Source of the DNA: an uncultured Dehalococcoidia bacterium
GTDB lineage: Bacteria > Chloroflexota > Dehalococcoidia > Tepidiformales > Tepidiformaceae
Assembly: GCA_937864275.1 (NCBI GenBank)
Contig: CALMIW010000463.1
Span: 1-5,165 of the forward strand
Length of the DNA: 5,165 bases
Direction: 5' to 3'
A model generated the notes under the pieces. It was not told the DNA's origin. It did no database searches and was given only the letters and a program-made list of their open reading frames with translations. Below, piece after piece: positions 1-5,165 of this stretch. How positions within the stretch are numbered: the first letter of the stretch is position 1; every line of letters starts with the position of its first letter. Made by a program: the position numbers and the translations under genes.

Positions 1-67
1 GAAGGTTGTCCTCAATCGCAATGGCCGGATAATCGAAACAGAGGTTCGATTTGTTCTGCGTTCCTGA
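1..67 (+). CDS. C-terminal end of an unidentified upstream gene (partial)
   Basis: One plus-strand frame reads about 21 codons from the left edge to a TGA at 65-67, ending in a protein-like alternation of hydrophobic and charged residues (NRNGRIIETEVRFVLRS). It stops 33 bases before the next gene, a normal operon-like spacing. Of the other two plus frames, one hits a stop early and the other reads through with an unlikely composition. The tail is too short to assign to a family, so it could also be non-coding. Confidence 0.35.
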   Translation, partial: KVVLNRNGRIIETEVRFVLRS

Positions 68-100
68 CATCGCCCACCGGCCCCGAGTGGCCACGACCGA

Positions 101-1804
101 ATGAACCGAAAGAGCCAGCTTCCATGGGGGGCGAGCGCGAAGCCCTCCCTTTACGGTGGGCCCCGGCAGTCGCGCGGGAGCCGGCAGTGGCTCGTGTTGG
201 GGGCGATCGCCCTCGGCGTGGTTGTGCTCGCCTGGTTCCTGATCGGCCGGATGTGCTCGAACACGGAGTGCACGGATTACTACTGCCCGAGCGACCGGAA
301 GATAGAAGCCCCGGAAGGCTACGAGTTTGTCTCGCGAATCTTCGCGTACAACGAGTCGAAGGGAGAAGTCGCTCCGGGCAACGACCTCGCCATCGCGGTC
401 GAACTGACGGAGCCTGTCGCCGAGGGATCGTCGCTGACGTTCTACCGGTATGTGGATGAAACGAAGAACTGGGAGCCCATCGCCCCGGCCGTTACGGACC
501 CCCAGGGTAAGGTCGTTTCGGCCACGTTCTCCGGCACACCGGGCATCATGGCCGTGATGCGGCGCAACTCTCCGGGCGGCCAGGTCGTCGCGTACCTTCC
601 GCACAACGCGCCACTCCACCGCGACGCGGTCGGGCATGTCTCGATCGTGCACCCGATCGACTTCAAACCCGCCGCTGACGGCTCCCTCACCGGCGACCTC
701 AGCACGATCAAAGCGGAAGGATTCGAGATCTACCCGGTCATTTCCTCGAACGGGTCAGTCCGGGGAGACGTCGCGATCGTCGAGAACATCCTGGCCAGCG
801 GCGAGTCGCGTTCGAACCACGTCGGCCAGATCGTGCAGAAGATGGCCGAAATCAACGTCAAGGGCGTCGACATCGCCTACCTCGACCTCCCGGTGACGGC
901 GCGCACGTCGTTCACGCTCTTCATCGGCGACCTGTACAACCAGCTTCACGCCCAGAACAAGCAGCTGACACTGACCTTGCCTTCGCCGATCAAAGCGCAA
1001 AACCGCATCGACGAAGGCGCGTACGACTGGACCGAGTTGGCAAAGACGGCGGACCTCATCAAGGTTGCTCCGTACCGGGACCAGGCGACCTACCGGCTCA
1101 CGATGCCCGAGATCCTCGAGTACCTGACGGCGCGCGTGACGCCGGCGAAGCTGATCCTGACGGTTTCGCCGTATGCGACCGAAACCGGCGGCGAGACGAT
1201 CAACGTCATGAGCCTGGCCCAGGCGATGAGCATCGCAACCCGGGTCACCGTCCGGGCCGAAGCCGACGCCATCACCACTTCAACCAACATCGAGATCACC
1301 GGCACGAACATCGACAAGGATGAGAGCCTCACCGGCATCCGCTGGTCGGCCGATACGGCGACCGTGGCCTTCAGTTACAAACAGGCATTGGGCGCCGGAA
1401 GCAGGACAATCTATTTGGAGAACTTCTTCAGTATCGGATTCAAACTCGAACTGATTGGCACGTTCAAGCTCGGCGGAGTCGCAGTGGAGGACGCCAGCGC
1501 GAACGACTTCCTGGGCAATATCTGGACTGCCCTCGTGCCGTTCATCACGAGCGGCCAGCCCATTCTTCTTCAGCCCAACCCCCAGGACCTGACCCCGAAA
1601 TGGAAGGTCAAGGACAACCAGGGGACGATCGAAGACACGGGCCGCGGCTCGGCCAACTGGTTCACACCCGCGCAGCCCGGCACTTACACCATCTCCCTGA
1701 CGCTGAGCGACGGGGTCTCGCTGTTCGAAAACTCGATCGACGTCAATGTGAAGGCCCGTCCGGCAAGTTCGACACCTGCCGCGACGGCAACGGCGGCCCG
1801 CTGA
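101..1804 (+). CDS. Membrane-anchored protein with degenerate GH18-like barrel
   Basis: 567 residues. A short basic N-terminus is followed by one membrane segment (about residues 30-49) and no clear cleavage site, so the protein is probably anchored with its bulk outside the cytoplasm. Three cysteines (C52, C57, C62) sit just after the membrane. Residues about 70-155 look like a beta-sandwich. Residues about 160-470 follow the layout of glycoside hydrolase family 18 (YaaH/chitinase-like): GVDIAYL at 255-261 on the catalytic strand, ADLIKVAPY at 317-325, KLILTVSPY at 350-358 and GFKLELIGTFKLGGVAVED near the end of the barrel. The family motif DxxDxDxE aligns to residues 254-261, where K, A and L replace the first Asp, the third Asp and the catalytic Glu, so hydrolase activity is unlikely; sugar or peptidoglycan binding is an inference. 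Residues about 494-551 resemble a PKD/Ig-like domain, followed by an Ala/Thr/Pro tail. ATG 101 is the first in-frame start after a stop at 65-67; its ribosome site is weak. The stop lies one base before rsmD. Confidence 0.85.
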   Translation: MNRKSQLPWGASAKPSLYGGPRQSRGSRQWLVLGAIALGVVVLAWFLIGRMCSNTECTDYYCPSDRKIEAPEGYEFVSRIFAYNESKGEVAPGNDLAIAVELTEPVAEGSSLTFYRYVDETKNWEPIAPAVTDPQGKVVSATFSGTPGIMAVMRRNSPGGQVVAYLPHNAPLHRDAVGHVSIVHPIDFKPAADGSLTGDLSTIKAEGFEIYPVISSNGSVRGDVAIVENILASGESRSNHVGQIVQKMAEINVKGVDIAYLDLPVTARTSFTLFIGDLYNQLHAQNKQLTLTLPSPIKAQNRIDEGAYDWTELAKTADLIKVAPYRDQATYRLTMPEILEYLTARVTPAKLILTVSPYATETGGETINVMSLAQAMSIATRVTVRAEADAITTSTNIEITGTNIDKDESLTGIRWSADTATVAFSYKQALGAGSRTIYLENFFSIGFKLELIGTFKLGGVAVEDASANDFLGNIWTALVPFITSGQPILLQPNPQDLTPKWKVKDNQGTIEDTGRGSANWFTPAQPGTYTISLTLSDGVSLFENSIDVNVKARPASSTPAATATAAR

Positions 1805-1805
1805 C

Positions 1806-2366
1806 ATGCCGAACAAAGGTGTCCGCATCTCCGGCGGAAGCGCCCGTGGAATCCCGCTCACCGAGCCGAGGGGCGTCCGTCTCCGTCCGACTTCCGGGCT
1901 GGTGCGCGAAGCCATCTTCAACATCCTCGGCGAGCGCGTCGAGGGCGCTCGCGTGCTGGACCTTTACGCCGGCACGGGCGCGCTCGGGATCGAAGCGCTC
2001 AGCCGCGGGGCGGCCTCGGCAACGTTCGTGGAAGGCGAGGCGGGGGCCGTCCAGGCCATCCTCCAGAGCCTCGCACGGACATCCCTGGCTGAACACGGCA
2101 AGGTAGTCCGCGGCCGGTTGCCGGGGGCGATCGCCACGCTCCAGGGGCCGTTCGAGATCATCTTCATGGACCCTCCCTACAACGACCCCGCAGCCGAAGA
2201 CACCCTGATGGCGACGGAACCGCTGCTCGCCGACGGCGGCACAGTCGTCTACGAACACGCCAGCCGTTACAATCCGCCCCAGCGCCTCGCAGGGCTTCAG
2301 CTGCACGAACGGCGCGTATACGGAGACAGCGCAGTTGCGTTCTATCTCCGGCAGGAGGGGGAATGA
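1806..2366 (+). CDS. rsmD: 16S rRNA (guanine(966)-N2)-methyltransferase RsmD
   Basis: 186 residues, the usual length for RsmD, a cytoplasmic SAM-dependent enzyme that methylates N2 of G966 (E. coli numbering) in 16S rRNA of the assembling small subunit. The N-terminal RISGGSARG stretch and RPTSGLVREAIFNIL (residues 27-41) are family signatures. The SAM-binding loop DLYAGTGALGIEALSRGA is at 52-69 and the catalytic motif IV DPPY at 122-125, as expected for an amino-group N-methyltransferase. The gene begins one base after the GH18-like gene stops and has no clear Shine-Dalgarno sequence, so translation probably depends on coupling to the upstream gene. Its TGA overlaps the coaD start in an ATGA. 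The rsmD-coaD pair is common in many bacteria. All key motifs are intact. Confidence 0.95.
   Translation: MPNKGVRISGGSARGIPLTEPRGVRLRPTSGLVREAIFNILGERVEGARVLDLYAGTGALGIEALSRGAASATFVEGEAGAVQAILQSLARTSLAEHGKVVRGRLPGAIATLQGPFEIIFMDPPYNDPAAEDTLMATEPLLADGGTVVYEHASRYNPPQRLAGLQLHERRVYGDSAVAFYLRQEGE
2353..2360 (+). promoter_or_regulatory. Strong ribosome binding site for coaD
   Basis: AGGAGGGG lies inside the last codons of rsmD, a few bases before the coaD ATG at 2363. It gives coaD its own initiation signal although the two genes overlap by four bases, and it fixes the coaD start. Confidence 0.8.
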
Positions 2367-2845
2367 GGATCGCAGTCTATCCGGGCGGGTTCGACCCGGT
2401 GACCAATGGCCACCTGGACCTGATTACCCGGATGACCCACCTCTTCGACCGGGTTGTCGTCGCTGTAGTGAAAGGCCGCGACAAAGGCTCTCTCTTTACC
2501 GTGGACGAGCGCGTGGAGCTGGTGCAGACAGCCTGCAAGCACCTTCCATCGGTAGAAGTGGAATCGTTCGACGGGCTGATGGTGGACTATGCCAGCCGCA
2601 AGGGCGCCGTCGCAGTAGTCCGGGGAATTCGGGCGATCAGCGACTTCGAATCCGAATTCGACCAGGCAATGATGAACCGAAAAATGGCGCCGCACCTGGA
2701 ATCGGTCTACCTGATGGCCAACCAGGAGAACCTCTTCATCAGTGCGACCCGGATTCGTGAGGTGTCGCGGCTCGGCTACGATGTCGCCGACCTGGTGCCC
2801 GCCAATGTCCGCACCGCCCTTCGCAACAAGTACGGACAGGAGTAA
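2363..2845 (+). CDS. coaD: Phosphopantetheine adenylyltransferase (CoaD)
   Basis: 160 residues, matching the usual length of about 160. CoaD transfers AMP from ATP to 4'-phosphopantetheine to give dephospho-CoA, the penultimate step of coenzyme A synthesis, in the cytoplasm and usually as a hexamer. The nucleotidyltransferase motif is seen as YPGGFDPVTNGH (residues 6-17, with TNGH holding the ATP-binding His17). Lys41 lies in the expected phosphate-binding region, VVRGIRAISDFE is at 85-96, and ISATRIRE at 126-133 replaces the ISSS-x-x-KE motif of many CoaD proteins. That last change (Ala for the middle Ser, Arg for Lys) is conservative and resembles the equivalent motif of NadD, but the rest of the protein is clearly CoaD. 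The start is set by a strong AGGAGG and the ATGA overlap with rsmD. The next gene's ribosome site covers the coaD stop, so the three genes are probably co-translated from one mRNA. Confidence 0.96.
   Translation: MRIAVYPGGFDPVTNGHLDLITRMTHLFDRVVVAVVKGRDKGSLFTVDERVELVQTACKHLPSVEVESFDGLMVDYASRKGAVAVVRGIRAISDFESEFDQAMMNRKMAPHLESVYLMANQENLFISATRIREVSRLGYDVADLVPANVRTALRNKYGQE
2838..2842 (+). promoter_or_regulatory. Ribosome binding site supporting the GTG start at 2849
   Basis: AGGAG ends 6 bases before a GTG codon at 2849, an ideal spacing, and abuts the coaD stop. It favours GTG 2849 over the in-frame ATG at 2870, which has only a G-rich GGCGGGG stretch upstream. Confidence 0.6.
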
Positions 2846-2848
2846 CAC

Positions 2849-3382
2849 GTGAGCCCTGGCGGGGCACACATGGAAATCCTCGACCTCATCGATTCGCTCG
2901 AGGAACTTGTCATCCAGGCACGCCGACTGCCGGTGGGCGGGAATCTCGTCGTCGATCGCAAGCGCATGCTCGACGTGATCGACCAGATGCGATTGGCAGT
3001 CCCATCAGACCTGAGGCAGGCACAGCAGATCCTCGAGATCCGGGAACAGATCATCGACGAGGCGCATGAATCAGCGCGACAGACGATGGAGCGCGGAGAA
3101 CAAGAGCGTTCGCGCCGCATCGAGGAGAACTCGGTCTTCAGAGAAGCACAGGACCGAAGCCAACAATTGCTGATGGACGCGGAAGCACGCGCTCGCCAGG
3201 TGATCGCCGAAGCGGACGCCACGGCAGCAGCACACCTCAGCGAAGCCGCCGAAGCAGCGAGCAAGCAACTCGATGATGCGGACCACTACGCGCTCGAAGT
3301 CCTGCGCCGGCTGGAATCACAAATGCAGGCGTTCCTGGACTCAATTCGCGTGAGCATGAATAGCCTCGAAGAGAAACGCTAG
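2849..3382 (+). CDS. Coiled-coil DivIVA/AtpF-like protein downstream of coaD
   Basis: 177 residues from GTG 2849, or 170 from ATG 2870. A conserved N-terminal block (MEILDLIDSLEELV, then a basic LPVGG turn and VVDRKRMLDVIDQMRLAVPSDL up to residue 55) is followed by a long charged helix (about 55-168) rich in Glu, Arg, Gln and Ala, predicted to be a coiled coil. There is no membrane segment or catalytic motif. The N-terminal pattern is that of a family found beside coaD in Chloroflexota, Actinobacteria and Firmicutes, often labelled as an ATPase, ATP synthase b-like or DivIVA-like cell division protein. Those labels rest mostly on coiled-coil similarity. A scaffolding role at the membrane or division site is inference. 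The AGGAG at 2838-2842 supports GTG, while family homologues that begin directly with M-x-I-L would support ATG 2870; the start is unsettled. In several phyla this family is followed by DUF177 and rpmF, which are absent here. Confidence 0.85.
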   Translation: MSPGGAHMEILDLIDSLEELVIQARRLPVGGNLVVDRKRMLDVIDQMRLAVPSDLRQAQQILEIREQIIDEAHESARQTMERGEQERSRRIEENSVFREAQDRSQQLLMDAEARARQVIAEADATAAAHLSEAAEAASKQLDDADHYALEVLRRLESQMQAFLDSIRVSMNSLEEKR

Positions 3383-3410
3383 CCTTCCCCTTCGCAGCGG
3401 TACACAATGG

Positions 3411-3439
3411 ATCACGCACTAGGCCGTGATTGGTAGTGC
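3411..3439 (+). promoter_or_regulatory. Two overlapping, mutually exclusive hairpins upstream of the 84-residue gene
   Basis: ATCACG (3411-3416) pairs perfectly with CGTGAT (3425-3430) across an 8-base loop. GCACTA (3416-3421) pairs perfectly with TAGTGC (3434-3439) across a 12-base loop. The two stems share and interleave bases, so they cannot form together. No U-run follows, so neither is a standard intrinsic terminator. The arrangement could be an RNA switch, a DNA-binding palindrome or chance; it lies 25 bases before the preferred start of the next gene. Confidence 0.35.
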
Positions 3440-3464
3440 ATACACCCGAAGGGAATCGCAAATA

Positions 3465-3719
3465 ATGGCAGACTTCACCGTCATCAAAGAAAACGAAGCA
3501 CCTCGACCCGCCCGCCAGACCGGCCGGCTCGCCGCCCGCATGCGCGAATATGAAAAGTTCGTCGAGGCTGTTGGCTCCGGCAAAGTTGGCAAGCTGGTAC
3601 CGAATCGCGGCGAAACGGGCCGCGGAATCGCGCTTCGCATTAGCCGCGCCGCCAAGCGAATGGGAAAAGCCACGGAGACGTGGGTCGTTGACGGGACTGT
3701 CTACTTCAAAGTCTCCTGA
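3465..3719 (+). CDS. Small basic protein of unknown function (84 residues)
   Basis: I do not recognise a named family. From ATG 3465 it has 84 residues, with about 17 Lys/Arg against 9 Asp/Glu, so it is strongly basic. Residues 1-18 look disordered and proline-containing, 19-36 form a likely amphipathic helix (GRLAARMREYEKFVEAVG), a Gly-rich turn (37-53) follows, 54-68 look like a second helix (GIALRISRAAKRMGK), and TWVVDGTVYFKV (72-83) looks like a beta-hairpin. Helix-turn-helix plus wing is compatible with a small nucleic-acid-binding fold, but this is inference from composition. ATG 3465 is chosen over the in-frame GTG 3426 because GAAGGGA (3448-3454) lies 10 bases upstream and the GTG version would translate through the hairpin region. 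The gene follows the coiled-coil gene by 82 bases and is closed by the terminator at 3746-3769, so it may be the last gene of the operon or have its own promoter. Codon use matches its neighbours. Confidence 0.8.
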   Translation: MADFTVIKENEAPRPARQTGRLAARMREYEKFVEAVGSGKVGKLVPNRGETGRGIALRISRAAKRMGKATETWVVDGTVYFKVS

Positions 3720-3745
3720 ACACCCGCGGCGTGAAACGCAGCAGA

Positions 3746-3769
3746 AAGGGCGCCCGATTGGGCGCCCTT
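3746..3769. terminator. Bidirectional intrinsic terminator between convergent genes
   Basis: AAGGGCGCCC (3746-3755), GATT loop, GGGCGCCCTT (3760-3769): a perfect 10-base-pair stem with a 4-base loop. It lies 26 bases after the 84-residue gene and 25 bases after the bactofilin stop on the other strand, so it can serve both transcripts. The U-runs are short on either side (CTTCTCGTT on plus, CTTTCTG on minus), which is common in GC-rich genomes. Confidence 0.85.
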
Positions 3770-3794
3770 CTCGTTGGGTTGCGGTAGGCCGACG

Positions 3795-4457
3795 CTAGTT
3801 ACGGTCGGCGGTCGCCCGCTCGTCCGAGGAGACGATGGCGAAGGACGGCAGATCGCGGCGGGTCGCGCGTGTAACGGTCGCCGGTTCACGCGTTGGTTCC
3901 TGGGTGGCCTCGGCAGCCGGCGCAGGCGCCGGCGCGGCCTTGCGCGGCGCGGCCGGAGCCTGGGTGGTATCGACCGTCCCGCTCACCGTGGCACCCTCTT
4001 CGACCACGAGGAGGGCCGCCTTCAGCGTGCCGGTGACATGGGCGGTGGCGGAGAGCATGAGCTTGCCGGTGCAGACGACATCACCTTCCACGCGGCCGTG
4101 GATGTGGGCGTCATGCGTCTGAATACGCGCACGGGCGGTAGCTTCGCGTTCGACCGTGAAGAGCCCGCGGCAGATGACTTCGCCGCTGACGGTGCCTTCA
4201 ACGCGGAGGTCATGCTCGGTTTCAAACCGGCCATCGAACGATGAGTAGCGGTCGATGACGCTCTGAGAGCGAGCGGCAACCTGGGCTGGCCCGCCCGATT
4301 CATCGGCCGGCTGCGCCGATGGACGGCTGGGGCGTACGTTGAAGGCGCTCGGGAGCTGGTCGTCCATCTGGGTGCTGTTCTCCGCCTCGTAGGGTGCGTT
4401 TTCGAACCTTGGAATTCGTGGAAGTTCCTGGTCTCGGGGGGACTTCTTGATCTGCAT
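3795..4457 (-). CDS. Bactofilin family polymer-forming protein
   Basis: 220 residues from the ATG at 4457. Bactofilins polymerise into filaments through a beta-helical core and act as cytoskeletal scaffolds for cell shape, envelope synthesis or polar positioning. The core is visible at about residues 68-165: FDGRFETEHDLRVEGTVSGE, then repeated short strands with the recurring V-x-G-x-V pattern (VEGTVSGEVICRG, IHGRVEGDVVCTG, VTGTLKAALLVVEEGATVSG). Flanks are disordered: a charged N-terminal 67 residues and a Pro/Ala-rich tail (about 167-185) ending in a polar segment. There is no signal peptide or membrane segment, so it is probably cytosolic or membrane-peripheral. The frame is open upstream to an ATG at 4580 (261 residues), but AAGGAGG sits 4 bases before the 4457 ATG and the bactofilin core is unaffected, so the short form is preferred. 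It follows leuS by 161 bases on the same strand and ends at the shared terminator. No lytic peptidase gene, a frequent bactofilin neighbour, is in view. Confidence 0.92.
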   Translation of the reverse strand: MQIKKSPRDQELPRIPRFENAPYEAENSTQMDDQLPSAFNVRPSRPSAQPADESGGPAQVAARSQSVIDRYSSFDGRFETEHDLRVEGTVSGEVICRGLFTVEREATARARIQTHDAHIHGRVEGDVVCTGKLMLSATAHVTGTLKAALLVVEEGATVSGTVDTTQAPAAPRKAAPAPAPAAEATQEPTREPATVTRATRRDLPSFAIVSSDERATADRN

Positions 4458-4618
4458 GCGTCCTCCTTGAATGCCATCGAGGGCGCCATACGGCACCCCG
4501 CCTTCAAGCACCATATGCCCGGCTCCACCCTCCGTCCACCCGCGGCCCGCGGAATTTGACGGACGATTTACACGGGGCATACACCTCGCTTAACCACAAA
4601 ATGCGACCCGCGCGCCCG
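4458..4618 (-). promoter_or_regulatory. leuS-bactofilin intergenic region with a weak promoter candidate
   Basis: 161 bases between the leuS stop and the bactofilin start. The only promoter-like pair seen on the minus strand is TTAAGC (4588-4593) and TAAATC (4565-4570), separated by 17 bases; both are poor sigma-70 matches. The local AT-rich patch (about 4553-4600) stands out from the GC-rich surroundings, which fits a promoter. Twin CCGCGG palindromes lie at 4540-4545 and 4547-4552. No terminator with a U-run follows leuS, so read-through from leuS is possible. Confidence 0.2.
4462..4468 (-). promoter_or_regulatory. Strong ribosome binding site that decides the bactofilin start
   Basis: On the minus strand this reads AAGGAGG, followed by ACGC and the ATG at 4457. 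It is the best Shine-Dalgarno match on this strand and argues against the 41-codon longer reading frame beginning at 4580. Confidence 0.8.
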
Positions 4619-5165
4619 TTAAAGCACGATGCTGAAGAGCTTCCCCGGCACGTAGATCACGCGTTTCGGCTCGGCGCCGGCAAGCTGCTCCTGGATGCGC
4701 GGCAGCGAGAACACCGCCGACTTCGCGTCGGCCTCGGAGCAACCCGCGGGCAGCGAGATCCGCTCGCGCACCTTGCCGTTGACCTGGACCGCGATCTCAA
4801 CGGCGTCATCGCGGGCGAGCTCGGCGTCCGCCGCCGGCCAGGCCGCCGTGTGAACGCTGTAGCTTCCGCCGGTGCGCTCCCAGAGTTCTTCGGTGATATG
4901 CGGGGCGAGGGGAGCGGTCAGCAGCAGCGCCGTCTTCACGGCTTCGTCCCAGGCGGCGCCGTCCACCGCCCCGGCCTCGCGTGCCCGGTGCATCGCCGAG
5001 GTGTGCTCCATGAGCCGGGAGATGAGGGTATTGAAGCGAAAGTTCTCGATCTCCTCCGTCGCGGCGAGGATAGTCTTGTGGGTCGCGCGGCGCAGGTCGC
5101 GGGTGGCGGCGGCGTCAGGCGCCGCCACGCGTTCCACCGGGTCGGTCGCGAGGCTCCAGAGGCGG
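4619..5165 (-). CDS. leuS: Leucyl-tRNA synthetase, C-terminal part (runs off the window)
   Basis: The minus frame is open from the right edge to a TAA at 4619-4621, giving 181 residues, roughly a fifth of a typical bacterial LeuRS. LeuRS is a cytoplasmic class I synthetase that charges tRNA-Leu. This part has no catalytic HIGH or KMSKS motif, which would lie beyond the edge. It shows the anticodon-binding helical domain and C-terminal domain: RLW at the edge, RRATHKTI, FRFNTLISRLMEH, APLAPHITEELWERTG, AAWP, then VQVNGKVRERISLP, and the terminal KRVIYVPGKLFSIVL. These are characteristic LeuRS signatures, distinguishing it from ValRS and IleRS. The GTG at 5137 is an internal Val codon, not a start. 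The gene is upstream of and co-directional with the bactofilin. Confidence 0.95.
   Translation of the reverse strand, partial: RLWSLATDPVERVAAPDAAATRDLRRATHKTILAATEEIENFRFNTLISRLMEHTSAMHRAREAGAVDGAAWDEAVKTALLLTAPLAPHITEELWERTGGSYSVHTAAWPAADAELARDDAVEIAVQVNGKVRERISLPAGCSEADAKSAVFSLPRIQEQLAGAEPKRVIYVPGKLFSIVL

Noticed and set aside
1280..1924. 214-codon open frame on the minus strand across the end of the GH18-like gene and start of rsmD
   Set aside because: Antisense to two genes with clear family motifs; the translation is Arg/Gly-rich without domain features, a typical GC-rich shadow.
1743..2306. 187-codon open frame on the minus strand over rsmD
   Set aside because: Fully antisense to rsmD, whose SAM-binding and DPPY motifs establish the coding strand.
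2776..3264. 162-codon minus-strand open frame over the coiled-coil gene
   Set aside because: Ser/Arg/Ala/Cys-rich translation is the expected reverse complement of a Glu/Ala/Gln-rich coiled coil.
3426..3464. GTG 3426 as the start of the small basic protein (97 residues)
   Set aside because: No ribosome site before GTG, the extra codons run through the hairpin region, and ATG 3465 has GAAGGGA upstream.
3383..3464. Possible tRNA in the gap, suggested by the hairpins
   Set aside because: No T-loop TTC-purine-A signature, no acceptor stem pairing and no cloverleaf of correct spacing.
3774..4244. 156-codon plus-strand open frame opposite the bactofilin
   Set aside because: Gly/Arg-rich translation antisense to a clear bactofilin core; it also starts just after the terminator with no ribosome site.
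5135..5137. GTG at 5137 as a gene start on the minus strand
   Set aside because: The frame stays open to the window edge and the residues before it (RLW near the edge) match LeuRS, so it is an internal valine.

Overview
The window is GC-rich bacterial chromosome and most likely comes from the phylum Chloroflexota (Dehalococcoidia-like). That placement is an inference from the gene set and order: rsmD, coaD and a DivIVA/AtpF-like coiled-coil protein in one tight run, with a short bactofilin and leuS nearby. No 16S rRNA or other phylogenetic marker is present to prove it. I see no mobile element, CRISPR array, tRNA or rRNA.

Plus-strand block (about 1-3719). The first 67 bases look like the end of an upstream gene. 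Next is a 567-residue membrane-anchored extracytoplasmic protein with a glycoside hydrolase 18-like barrel whose catalytic motif appears lost. One base after its stop begins rsmD (16S rRNA m2G966 methyltransferase). rsmD overlaps coaD (phosphopantetheine adenylyltransferase) by four bases (ATGA), and coaD is followed 3 bases later by a coiled-coil DivIVA/AtpF-like protein. The spacing suggests one operon mixing an envelope protein, ribosome modification, CoA synthesis and a probable division or envelope-associated scaffold. After an 82-base gap that can form two mutually exclusive hairpins comes an 84-residue basic protein of unknown function. A near-perfect GC-rich hairpin at 3746-3769 closes the block.

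Minus-strand block (3795-5165). Read right to left, this holds the C-terminal 181 codons of leuS (leucyl-tRNA synthetase), a 161-base intergenic region, and a 220-residue bactofilin, which converges on the plus-strand block at the shared terminator.

Most of the content is conserved housekeeping. The least explained items are the degenerate GH18-like membrane protein with its juxtamembrane cysteine cluster, the 84-residue basic protein with its alternative hairpins, and the start region of the bactofilin. I found no convincing evidence of a wholly new multi-gene system.
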